Shown in pieces: positions 15,755 through 23,569 of a stretch of 64,000 bases of DNA (positions within the stretch are counted from its first letter, which is position 1; each line of letters starts with the position of its first letter). Under the pieces are notes generated by a model. That model saw only the letters and a program-made list of their open reading frames with translations. It had not been told where the DNA came from and did no database searches. Source of the DNA: Actinokineospora diospyrosa (GTDB taxonomy: Bacteria; Actinomycetota; Actinomycetes; Mycobacteriales; Pseudonocardiaceae); NCBI RefSeq assembly GCF_024171925.1, contig NZ_JAMTCO010000004.1, forward strand, positions 355,743 through 419,742, in the 5' to 3' direction. The translations under genes were made by a program, and so were the position numbers.

Positions 15755-17836
15755 ATGAGGAAAAGGCTCACGGCCGTCGTCGCCGTGGTGGGGGTGGCGC
15801 TCGCGGTTGGAGCGACAGTGCCCGCGGCCGGGGCACCCGCGACCGCGGCGGGCCCGGCCCCGGTGATCGTCCACGTCGTCGCGCACCAGGACGACGACAT
15901 CCTGTTCATGAACCCCGACCTGCAGAACTCGATCCGGGTGGGGCGGCCGGTCAAGACCATCTTCGTCACCGCCGGGGAGAACACGCACGGCCCCGGCGCC
16001 GAGGGCCCGCTGCCCGACCGCGGCACCTGCAAGGCGGGCGACGACCTGGTCCGGGAGGAGTACGCCTACTGCAGGCAGCGGGGCGCCATGGCCGCGAACG
16101 CGCTGATGGCGGGGCGCGCCGACGCGTGGGACCACGGCACCGTGTCGGTCGACACCGGCGACGGCCCGGTCACCGTGGACGAGTACACGCTGCGCGGCAG
16201 GCCCGACCTGGCGCTGGTGTTCCTCAACCTGCCGGAGAACGCCGACGGTCACCCCGACGTCGCCCCGCAGGGTGAGGGCAGCCTGGTCCACCTGTGGGAG
16301 CGCACCGGAACCGCGAACACCGTGCTGACCTGGGGCACCTACGCGCCGCGCTACAGCTACGACCACGACCGGCTGGTGGACGTGCTGCGCGGCCTGTTCG
16401 ACCACTACCACCCGACCGTCATCCGGGCGCAGGACCCGGAACCCGACCCCAGGTACGCCGGTGACCACGCCGACCACATCCGCACCGCCCGCTTCGCCGC
16501 CGAGGCGGCCGGGGCGCACACCGACGAGACGGGCAACGCGGCTGTCGACCTGGTCAACTACCGCGACTACAACATCTCCGACGGACAGCAGAACCTGACC
16601 GGGCTCGCCGACCGGCCCGACGGCGGTCGCGACCAGAAGGCGGCCGCCTACCTCGCCTACGACGGCTGGGACCTCTACACCTCCCCCACCAGCTCGACCT
16701 ACCTGGGCTGGACCAAGCGCATGTACCACCGGTACCCGACCGGGACCACCTGGGTCGGCGCGAACGCCGACGGCCGTTTGGAGGCGTTCGCCGTGCTGAG
16801 CGGTCGCCTGGTCACCTGGTACCAGGGGGCCGACGGCGAGTTCGGCCGGGGTGAGGTGCTGGCCACCCCGTGGCCCCTGCTGCCCGGCCTGACCGTAGGC
16901 CGCAACGCCGACCACCGGCTCCAGGTGTTCGCCCGCCGCGCCGACACCTTCGAGGTCGTGACGACCTGGCAGGTGCGGGCGAACGACGTGTTCTCCAGCC
17001 AGTGGGCGTCGCTGGGCAACCCCAACGCCGGGTCGAACACCGAGGCCCAGGTCGGTGCCCCGGTCGCGGTGCTCGGCCAGGACGGGCTGTTGCGCGTGGC
17101 GGTGAAGAACGGTGGCGGCGGGGTCAGTCTGATCACCCAGCGCGTGGCGAACGGGGCGTGGAACACCACCTGGGCCGACCTCGGCGGTGGACCGGGCGTG
17201 CAGGACCCGGTCGCTCTGGGGGTCGACCGGACCAACGGCGTCAACGTGTTCGCGTACTCCATCGACAACGGCGTCGGTTCCATCCGGCGCTGGCGCGCCG
17301 CACCCGGCCAGGACTACGTCGCGCAGCCGAAGCTGGCCGGGTACGAGCCCTCCGGTCCGCCTTCGGTGGTGCACAACAAGGACGGCAGGCTCGACGTGTT
17401 CTACCGGCTGGCCACCAACTCCGGCAACGACTTCGCGGGCTTGGTCGGTCACACGTGGCAGCGCGCCGACGAGACGTTCAGCCCGTACGGCGAGCAGATC
17501 GGCGGCCACGGCGGCGTCGGTGCAGTTGCCGCGAGCGACGCGCCCGGTCCCTGGGCGGGTTCCACGCCGGTCGCGGACTCGCGCATCCTGGTCTTCACCG
17601 GGAACGCGGGCTCCGGCCAGAGCACGACCAGGCAAACCGGACCCAACGCGGGCTATGCCACCTCGTGGTCCGACGTCGGCTCGGTGCACGTCGACCAACC
17701 CGCCGCCGCCGTCGACCGCGACGGCTGCGTGTTCTCCTTCGCGCTGACCGACGCGGGGCACTTGGTCGTGCGCAACCAGATCCTGTGCAGTGGTGGTTCA
17801 CCGCTGAGCCGCTATCGCGAGATCGAAGGTCCCTGA
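15755..17836 (+). CDS. secreted PIG-L family deacetylase with C-terminal propeller-like domain
   Basis: ATG 15755 follows GGAGGAG by about five bases. Residues 1-30 are a signal peptide (MRKRLTAVVAVVGVALAVGA). Residues 36-300 are the LmbE/PIG-L domain, which removes N-acetyl groups from sugars with Zn2+: AHQDDD (43-48) and HADH (238-241) supply metal ligands and the catalytic aspartate. Residues 330-690 carry repeats such as NADGRLEAFAVLSGRLVTWY and NADHRLQVFARRADTFEV, the spacing of a PLL-like beta-propeller lectin, which may bind glycan. The 693-residue product is exported and presumably acts on extracellular glycans. A strong hairpin follows. Confidence 0.85.
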   Translation: MRKRLTAVVAVVGVALAVGATVPAAGAPATAAGPAPVIVHVVAHQDDDILFMNPDLQNSIRVGRPVKTIFVTAGENTHGPGAEGPLPDRGTCKAGDDLVREEYAYCRQRGAMAANALMAGRADAWDHGTVSVDTGDGPVTVDEYTLRGRPDLALVFLNLPENADGHPDVAPQGEGSLVHLWERTGTANTVLTWGTYAPRYSYDHDRLVDVLRGLFDHYHPTVIRAQDPEPDPRYAGDHADHIRTARFAAEAAGAHTDETGNAAVDLVNYRDYNISDGQQNLTGLADRPDGGRDQKAAAYLAYDGWDLYTSPTSSTYLGWTKRMYHRYPTGTTWVGANADGRLEAFAVLSGRLVTWYQGADGEFGRGEVLATPWPLLPGLTVGRNADHRLQVFARRADTFEVVTTWQVRANDVFSSQWASLGNPNAGSNTEAQVGAPVAVLGQDGLLRVAVKNGGGGVSLITQRVANGAWNTTWADLGGGPGVQDPVALGVDRTNGVNVFAYSIDNGVGSIRRWRAAPGQDYVAQPKLAGYEPSGPPSVVHNKDGRLDVFYRLATNSGNDFAGLVGHTWQRADETFSPYGEQIGGHGGVGAVAASDAPGPWAGSTPVADSRILVFTGNAGSGQSTTRQTGPNAGYATSWSDVGSVHVDQPAAAVDRDGCVFSFALTDAGHLVVRNQILCSGGSPLSRYREIEGP

Positions 17837-17896
17837 CCGATCCGCGCACGTGACGCCCGGGCAGGCACGCTCCGACCTGTCCCGGTGTCCTGAAGC

Positions 17897-17939
17897 GGGC
17901 GCCTCGCACCCCGATCGCCCCCGGGCGTGCGAGGCGCCC
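17897..17939. terminator. perfect 13-bp hairpin, bidirectional terminator
   Basis: GGGCGCCTCGCAC pairs with GTGCGAGGCGCCC and is followed by TTCT. It lies between the convergent PIG-L gene and the response regulator gene. Confidence 0.75.
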
Positions 17940-18046
17940 TTCTGCGGTGGACCGACGATCCCGCGACAGTGCGACCGCCGGACCGGCTGTGCGGGTACCG
18001 GCAGCATCTCGGCTTGGCGACACACCCCCCGCTCGCGCCTGCCCGG

Positions 18047-18715
18047 CTAGGCGGACGGAGCCTGGATGAGGCGGCTCTCGTAGGCGAAGATCACGGCCTG
18101 GATCCGGTCGCGGAGTTCGAGTTTGTGCAGGATGCGCCCCAGGTGGGACTTCACCGTCGCCTCGGCGAGCTGCAGGGTGGCGGCGATCTCCACATTGGAC
18201 AGACCGGAGCCCACCTGGACGAGCACCTCGCGCTCACGCGCGCTGAGCCTGCTCAACCGCTCGTCGCGGGCGGCGGTGGCGGCGCCGGGGATGTGTGGGC
18301 GGAATTTCTCCAGCAGGCGGCGGGTGATGCGCGGGGAGACCACCGCGTTGCCCGCGGCCACGGTGCGGATCGCGGTGAGCAGTTCCTCGGGCCTGGTGTT
18401 CTTCAACAGGAAACCCGACGCCCCGGCTTTGAGTCCGGCGAAGGCGTACTCGTCCACGTCGAAGGTGGTGAGGACCAGCACCCTGGTCTGCGGGCAGGTC
18501 TGCACGATCTGCCGGGTCGCCTCGATCCCGTCGGTCCCCGGCATGCGGACGTCCATGAGGACGACGTCGGGGCGCAGGTCGGCTGCGAGGCGGACGGCGG
18601 TGGCACCGTCCTCGGCTTCACCGACCACCGCCAGGTCGGGCTGGGCTTCCAGGACCATGCTGAACGCCATGCGCAGCAACGCCTCGTCGTCGGCGATCAG
18701 GACGCGGATCGTCAT
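18047..18715 (-). CDS. LuxR-type two-component response regulator
   Basis: A 222-residue protein. The receiver domain (RVLIADDEALLRMAFSMVL) has D55 as phospho-acceptor in VVLMDVRMPG, and T/K switch residues in LVLTTFD and FLLKN. Residues about 155-215 are a LuxR helix-turn-helix (LSAREREVLVQVGSGLSNVE). ATG 18715 overlaps the stop of the sensor kinase by four bases, so the pair is translationally coupled. The long frame continuing to 19069 is not used. Target genes are unknown. Confidence 0.92.
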   Translation of the reverse strand: MTIRVLIADDEALLRMAFSMVLEAQPDLAVVGEAEDGATAVRLAADLRPDVVLMDVRMPGTDGIEATRQIVQTCPQTRVLVLTTFDVDEYAFAGLKAGASGFLLKNTRPEELLTAIRTVAAGNAVVSPRITRRLLEKFRPHIPGAATAARDERLSRLSAREREVLVQVGSGLSNVEIAATLQLAEATVKSHLGRILHKLELRDRIQAVIFAYESRLIQAPSA

Positions 18716-19821
18716 GCGGACGCCGCCGGGCCGCCGAAGACGAGGCGGGTGTGCACTCCCCAGCCACCACCGGGAAGCGGTCCGGCCAGCACCGTCCCCC
18801 CGTAGCCCGCCGAGCGCTCGCGCATGCCGGTGATGCCGTGGCCAGCGGGGGTGACGAGGGAAGCCTGCGGGCCGGTGTCGGTGACATCGACCGTGACGGC
18901 CTCGGCGGCGCACGCGATCCGGACCGTCGCATGTGTACCGGTGGGTGTGTGCTTGAGGGTGTTGGTCAAGGCTTCCTGCACCAAGCGGTAGACGGTCAGT
19001 TGCGCGGTCGCGGGTATGTGCGTGTGGCCACCGTCGATGTCGAGGCTGGTCGGGAGCCCGGCGGCGCACATCTGACCCGCGAGGGTCTCCAGTTGCGCGA
19101 TGCCGGGCAGCGGGTGGCGCGCCGCGTCCAGTTCGTCGGTGCGCAGGACGCCGAGTGAGCGCCGCATGTCGGTCAATGCCTGCCTGCCGGTTTCGGCGAC
19201 CTGGAGCATCGCGGTGGTGGCCTTGTCCGGCGACCGGTGCTGCGCGTGGACGGCGGCGTCGGTGAGCGCGACCATGACGGACAGGTTGTGGGTGACGATG
19301 TCGTGCATCTCCCTGGTGATCCTGGCCCTTTCCTCGACGACGGCCCTATCCCGCAAGGCTTCCAGGTAGGCGCGCGTGGTCCGGTCGTTCACACCGAGGG
19401 CGGCCGCGGCGACGACCAAGGCGGTGAGCGCGGCGAACGGGGTCAGGAACGCGCCGTCCGTCGCCCAGCGTAGACATGCGAAGGCCGCCCCGATCTCCAC
19501 GACCATGACAGCGACGAGCGTGACGCGCCTGCTCGCGTTCGCGGCCACTGTGTACAGAGCCACCAGCAGTGCGACGTCCGCGGGCAGCTGGATGTCCACA
19601 AGCAACTGGACGAAGGCCGCGGCCACCACTACACCGAACACTGTGAGCGGGGCCTGGCGCCGCCACACCAAGGGCAGCGCGAGTGCGACGGTGAGCGCGG
19701 CGGCCACGGGTAGCTCCGCGGGTGTCCACATGGTCAAGACGTTCAGCAGGAGGAGCGCAGGGAGCAGCGAGTCCCACACCGCCAGCGGCAGTCGGGACGC
19801 CCAGCGCAGCTCGGACATCAT
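18712..19821 (-). CDS. HisKA_3-type sensor histidine kinase
   Basis: A 369-residue membrane kinase; ATG 19821 or the adjacent ATG 19818 starts it. Four to five hydrophobic helices occupy residues 15-145. The dimerisation box ERARITREMHDIVTHNLSVM contains the phospho-accepting H173, and the ATPase domain has QEALTNTLKH (N box) and GHGITGMRER (G box). It autophosphorylates and passes phosphate to D55 of the coupled response regulator. No extracellular sensor domain is present, so it probably senses within or near the membrane, as many actinomycete NarL-class kinases do. The divergent neighbour is an alpha/beta hydrolase, a possible target. Confidence 0.9.
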   Translation of the reverse strand: MMSELRWASRLPLAVWDSLLPALLLLNVLTMWTPAELPVAAALTVALALPLVWRRQAPLTVFGVVVAAAFVQLLVDIQLPADVALLVALYTVAANASRRVTLVAVMVVEIGAAFACLRWATDGAFLTPFAALTALVVAAAALGVNDRTTRAYLEALRDRAVVEERARITREMHDIVTHNLSVMVALTDAAVHAQHRSPDKATTAMLQVAETGRQALTDMRRSLGVLRTDELDAARHPLPGIAQLETLAGQMCAAGLPTSLDIDGGHTHIPATAQLTVYRLVQEALTNTLKHTPTGTHATVRIACAAEAVTVDVTDTGPQASLVTPAGHGITGMRERSAGYGGTVLAGPLPGGGWGVHTRLVFGGPAASA

Positions 19822-19995
19822 ATGGCGATGGTAGGTCGACGGCCCCGCCGCGCACATGAGCCCACCGTCTGACGTCGACGGGACGGATTGCGACCACGGT
19901 AGGAGTCCCGATACCTCCTGTGGTCGTACTGCGGCCGGTCAGCCGGGGTGCTCGATTGCCACTGGGGGCGGCACCGGGTTCGAGTCCAAGGAGCG

Positions 19996-21447
19996 ATGTG
20001 GGCGCGTGGGTCCGGCGCTGAATATGGCCAGGTGACCGACATCATCACGGGACTGAACCTGTCCCCACTAGAAGTCCTGACGGTGCTCAGCGCCATCTCT
20101 CTGGTGGTGGCGCGCTGGCTGCCAGCCGCTGCCCGCCCACGCTTCACCATCGCGGCGGGGGCGGTGTTCCTGCTGTCCGTGGTGGTGCTCGGCGTGACAG
20201 GGCTCCGCTGGCAACTGCTGCCGGTGCTGGCGGGTGCGATCGTGGCGGCGCCGTTCGCCATCATGCCGCTGGTGCGAGGCCGTGCCCGGCGGGTCCGCTG
20301 GTGGTTGGCGTTGCCGGGATCGGTGGTCTGCGCCTGCCTGATCATCACCGGCCCCGTGGCGGCGTGGGCCTTCCCCGTCCCCGTCCTCCCAGAGCCCTCC
20401 GGCGACTTCGCGGTCGGCACCCGCGTCCTGCAGTGGACCGACCCGGACCGCCCCGAGACCTTCACCACCGATCCGCAGGACCGGCGCACGGTCGTGGCCC
20501 AGCTCTGGTACCCCGCGCGAAAGGGCTCAACGGGACCGCGCGCGCAGTACCTCGGGCGCACCGAGGACGAGGCGCGCACCGTCGCCGAGGCACTCGCGGG
20601 CGGGGTCGGCCTGCCGGGTTTCCTGTTCGACGGCGTTCCGCTCGCCCGTACCCACGCGATTCCCGACGCCCCGGCGGCGGACGGACGGTTCCCGGTGGTG
20701 CTGTTCTCGCCGGGGTCCAGCGGGGTCCGCACCCAGAACACCGCGTGGGCGGAGGACCTCGCCAGCCACGGCTACGTCGTCGCCGCGCTCGACCACCCGT
20801 ACGACTCCGCCGCCGTCGTCCTCGCCGACGGCCGGACGATCACCACCGCGACCGTCTCCTCCGGCGACCGGGACCAGGACGACCACCTGGCCGACGACTG
20901 GACGTCGATCCGGGCCGCCGACCTCAGCTTCGCGCTGACCCGGCTGGAAGCTCTCGACCAAGCCGCCGACCCCTTGGCCGGACACCTCGACACCGGCCGA
21001 GTCGCCGCGACCGGCCACTCCATGGGTGGCGCCGCCGCACTGCAGGCCGCCAGGCGTGACCACCGGTTCGACGCCGTCATCGACCTGGACGGCTACCCCC
21101 GCGGTCCCCTGTCGCCCGACCTCAGCCAGCCGACGCTCGCGCTCACCCAGGCCATCACCCCGGACACCGATCCGCGCTACGTGCCCCAACTCACCGACGT
21201 CCTCACCCGCGGCACGGCGAAGAACTACCGCCTCACCATCCCCGGCGCCGCCCACCTCACCTTCATGGACGGCCCCCTGTACCTGCCCCCGCTCCCCTCG
21301 ATCGTCGGCACCCTCGGCCGCACCGAAAGCCCCCACGTCGTCGCCGCCACCAGTCTCGCGTTCCTGGATTCCGTCCTGCGCAACGGATCCAGCGACCTCA
21401 CGGCCACCCTGTCGACCTACGGCGAACTCACCGTGTTCCACGGCTGA
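19996..21447 (+). CDS. membrane-anchored alpha/beta hydrolase (PAF-acetylhydrolase-like)
   Basis: From ATG 19996 the product has 483 residues. AAGGAG lies only two bases before it, so GTG 20032 is a possible alternative. Three hydrophobic helices at about residues 20-125 anchor it. The C-terminal hydrolase has the nucleophile elbow GHSMGG (S342), an aspartate in VIDLDGYPRG and a histidine in GAAHLTF, the catalytic triad. The oxyanion region (VVLFSPGSSG) and LWYPARKG are typical of the platelet-activating-factor acetylhydrolase family. It is probably an extracytoplasmic esterase; its substrate is unknown. A terminator hairpin lies 94 bases after the stop. Confidence 0.82.
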   Translation: MWARGSGAEYGQVTDIITGLNLSPLEVLTVLSAISLVVARWLPAAARPRFTIAAGAVFLLSVVVLGVTGLRWQLLPVLAGAIVAAPFAIMPLVRGRARRVRWWLALPGSVVCACLIITGPVAAWAFPVPVLPEPSGDFAVGTRVLQWTDPDRPETFTTDPQDRRTVVAQLWYPARKGSTGPRAQYLGRTEDEARTVAEALAGGVGLPGFLFDGVPLARTHAIPDAPAADGRFPVVLFSPGSSGVRTQNTAWAEDLASHGYVVAALDHPYDSAAVVLADGRTITTATVSSGDRDQDDHLADDWTSIRAADLSFALTRLEALDQAADPLAGHLDTGRVAATGHSMGGAAALQAARRDHRFDAVIDLDGYPRGPLSPDLSQPTLALTQAITPDTDPRYVPQLTDVLTRGTAKNYRLTIPGAAHLTFMDGPLYLPPLPSIVGTLGRTESPHVVAATSLAFLDSVLRNGSSDLTATLSTYGELTVFHG

Positions 21448-21540
21448 CCGACTGCTGGCCGCGACGGGCTGGCCCTCGTCGATCAAACCGCCGAGGACCA
21501 GCCTGCAAGCTCTGGGATTGGGTGACCTCCGCGGAAGCGT

Positions 21541-21562
21541 TGCCCGCTCAGTGAAGCGGGCA
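21541..21562. terminator. perfect 8-bp hairpin between convergent genes
   Basis: TGCCCGCT pairs with AGCGGGCA around CAGTGA. It is placed between the hydrolase gene (plus) and the protease gene (minus). Confidence 0.6.
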
Positions 21563-21651
21563 GGCACCGCACGGAGATATATCTGTCTGTGCCGAGAGCA
21601 GGGTTGGCTAGCCGTCGGGTGTGCTCAACCGCCCGACACGGCCGCCGCAGA

Positions 21652-22410
21652 TCAGTGGATCAGGCTCAAGGTGAAGGCCACGAGTGGGTCGGTCTGCTTG
21701 ACGCGGGCTTTGTCGGAGCCCAGTTGTTGGGAGATGGGCTTGGCGAGCGGCCAGTCCGGGTGGTCCGGGTGGTTGACCTCCAGGTCCCAGAGCCTGCCGA
21801 TGAGCGACACGGCGACGGTGATGATGGGCTGGGCGTAGAAGAGGTGGCGGTCGCGGGTGCCGTCCCACTCGATGGCCCACTCCATGCCGATGAGCTTGCC
21901 GACCTGGTCGAACACCGCGCTGCCCGAGTCGCCCGAGTTGGCCCGGCGCTCGCCGGTGGTGCGGCACTGGTACTGCTGGCGGAAGGTGGGGCTGTTGTCG
22001 ACCCTGCCGTTGAGGTCGCCGTGGGTGAAGTCGGCGGACTCGAAGAGGGCGGGCCCACCCTGCTGGTAGTTGTAGCCGACCGCGGTCAGCTTCTTCTGGG
22101 CCGCGACACTGGCGAACTTCGCCGCCGTCTGCCCCACCGGCACCGCGGCGTCGACGGTGATGCCGGGGTCGATCTTGACGATCGCCCAGTCCACCGCCTC
22201 GTCCTGGATCCCGGTGATGTACGTCCCCACCCGGGTGTAGGCGAACCCGTCGAAGCACGCCTCGACGACCCGGTTGTTCCCGGGCCCGGTCACCCCGTGC
22301 TGGACGGTGAGGAAGTAGGTGGCGTCGGTCCCCTGGAAGAACGGGCCGACCGAGCACTGCGCGTTGATCCCCTGACGCTGGACCCGCATACCACGGCGGA
22401 GCGTGGGCAT
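21652..22410 (-). CDS. trypsin-like serine protease
   Basis: A 252-residue protein starting at ATG 22410 after GAGGAGG. The catalytic triad is visible: H38 in FLTVQHGV, D74 in VDWAIVKI and S162 in GDSGSAVFD. The N-terminus (MPTLRRGMRVQRQGI) is not a convincing signal peptide, so it may act in the cytosol or be exported in another way. Its length fits a single chymotrypsin-fold domain without a propeptide. The substrate is unknown, and its neighbours do not clarify its role. Confidence 0.82.
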   Translation of the reverse strand: MPTLRRGMRVQRQGINAQCSVGPFFQGTDATYFLTVQHGVTGPGNNRVVEACFDGFAYTRVGTYITGIQDEAVDWAIVKIDPGITVDAAVPVGQTAAKFASVAAQKKLTAVGYNYQQGGPALFESADFTHGDLNGRVDNSPTFRQQYQCRTTGERRANSGDSGSAVFDQVGKLIGMEWAIEWDGTRDRHLFYAQPIITVAVSLIGRLWDLEVNHPDHPDWPLAKPISQQLGSDKARVKQTDPLVAFTLSLIH

Positions 22411-22435
22411 GTCCCCTCCTCGAGAGCCGGTGTCA

Positions 22436-22466
22436 CACTTCGGGCCGACGGCCCACGTCCGAAGTG
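22436..22466. terminator. 8-bp hairpin downstream of the NERD gene
   Basis: CACTTCGG pairs with CCGAAGTG around a 15-base loop. It lies after the stop of the leftward NERD gene and upstream of the protease start, so it may end the NERD transcript. Confidence 0.45.
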
Positions 22467-22551
22467 GTCGGAGGGAACGATCTTGGCGTTACGGGCCCCG
22501 TCCGACCACCCACCCGATCGGAGCATCGGTCATGCGCCCCGGCTCGACCGG

Positions 22552-23460
22552 TCAGCGGCGGCGTTGGCTGCGGCGTTCGCGGTGGAACTCGTGGTCTTGG
22601 CGGATCAAGCGCTCGACGTCGGCTTGTTGGTGGGTGCTCAGAGTGGCGGGGACGCTGCGGATTTGATCGACCAGGTAATCGGTGCCGATGCTGAGCACGA
22701 TCGGCAGGTCATAGAGAGAGCCGACTTCGGCGCGGTCGTGCATGACCACCACGGCGGCGTTGACGGGGACAGGAACACCCCGCTTGAGCAGGAATGCTTC
22801 CAATGCACCGGCCACGTCGCGGACTTGGCGGCCCCAGCTGCGCCCACTCCGATCGCAGAGCCTTCCGTCGTCGACCAGGTTGCCGTAGCGGTCGAACTTC
22901 TCGAAAGTCCATTCCTCACCATCAACGTGCACACGCACGCCGCGGCCCTTGACCTCGATCGCCCACACCCCACCTGGCCCGACCAGCACCAGGTCAACCT
23001 CACCGCGGCGGTTGAGGTAGCCCAGGAACAGCGCCCACCTGTCGTCGAAGCACGCCATCAACTCCCACGCGGCGTGCTCCTCCGCTGCCGCTCCCGCTTG
23101 GTACCGGGCCAACTCCTGTTGCAAAGCCGGGTCTACCCGCGGAATCCGCGCCAGCATCACCGCCTCTTGGCGTCGATGCCGCCACCACAGCCCCCACTGC
23201 CACCACCGCCGAGATGCCGCGTTATCACGGCGCAACGTCCTTACCGCCCGCAGATGCTCGGCCCGACGGGCATCGACCTCGGCGATCGAGGCTTGCAGGG
23301 CTCGAACCTGTGCCAACGGGTGATTGGAAAGCTCCTCGGTGCGCACCCACCTCACGCTAGCGCCATCAAGCCGGATGTTGGCGCGCACCAAGCAGTACAG
23401 CCCGAGACTGTCGCTTTCCGTCCACCCACCCCCAAGATCTTGTGCGCTATCCGCAGGCAC
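22552..23460 (-). CDS. NERD-domain (nuclease-related) protein
   Basis: A 302-residue protein. The N-terminal half is helical and basic, with a tryptophan/arginine stretch (SRRWWQWGLWWRHRRQE) that may contact nucleic acid or membrane. Residues about 145-250 are a NERD domain: RRGEVDLVLVGPGGVWAIEV has E153 and D155 and is followed by K171, matching the D...ExK active-site pattern of nuclease-fold proteins. The function of NERD proteins is poorly known; some are linked to DNA processing or plasmids. The GTG start is not backed by a clear ribosome site, so the first ~20 residues are uncertain. Confidence 0.75.
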   Translation of the reverse strand: MPADSAQDLGGGWTESDSLGLYCLVRANIRLDGASVRWVRTEELSNHPLAQVRALQASIAEVDARRAEHLRAVRTLRRDNAASRRWWQWGLWWRHRRQEAVMLARIPRVDPALQQELARYQAGAAAEEHAAWELMACFDDRWALFLGYLNRRGEVDLVLVGPGGVWAIEVKGRGVRVHVDGEEWTFEKFDRYGNLVDDGRLCDRSGRSWGRQVRDVAGALEAFLLKRGVPVPVNAAVVVMHDRAEVGSLYDLPIVLSIGTDYLVDQIRSVPATLSTHQQADVERLIRQDHEFHRERRSQRRR

Positions 23461-23569
23461 AGTGCTATTCCAACCGGGCCCGCCAGTTCAGGTTATGTGG
23501 TTCGCACTGCCAATCGCGCGCATGAACGGCGGCTGTTGCGCGGGATCCGTTGGCAAAGGTGAGCGCCGG

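Noticed and set aside
15398..17761. Minus-strand open frame extending the NB-ARC gene far upstream
   Set aside because: It is antisense to the PIG-L gene, has repetitive V/G/R/H filler and no ribosome site; the real start at 15397 has a strong one.
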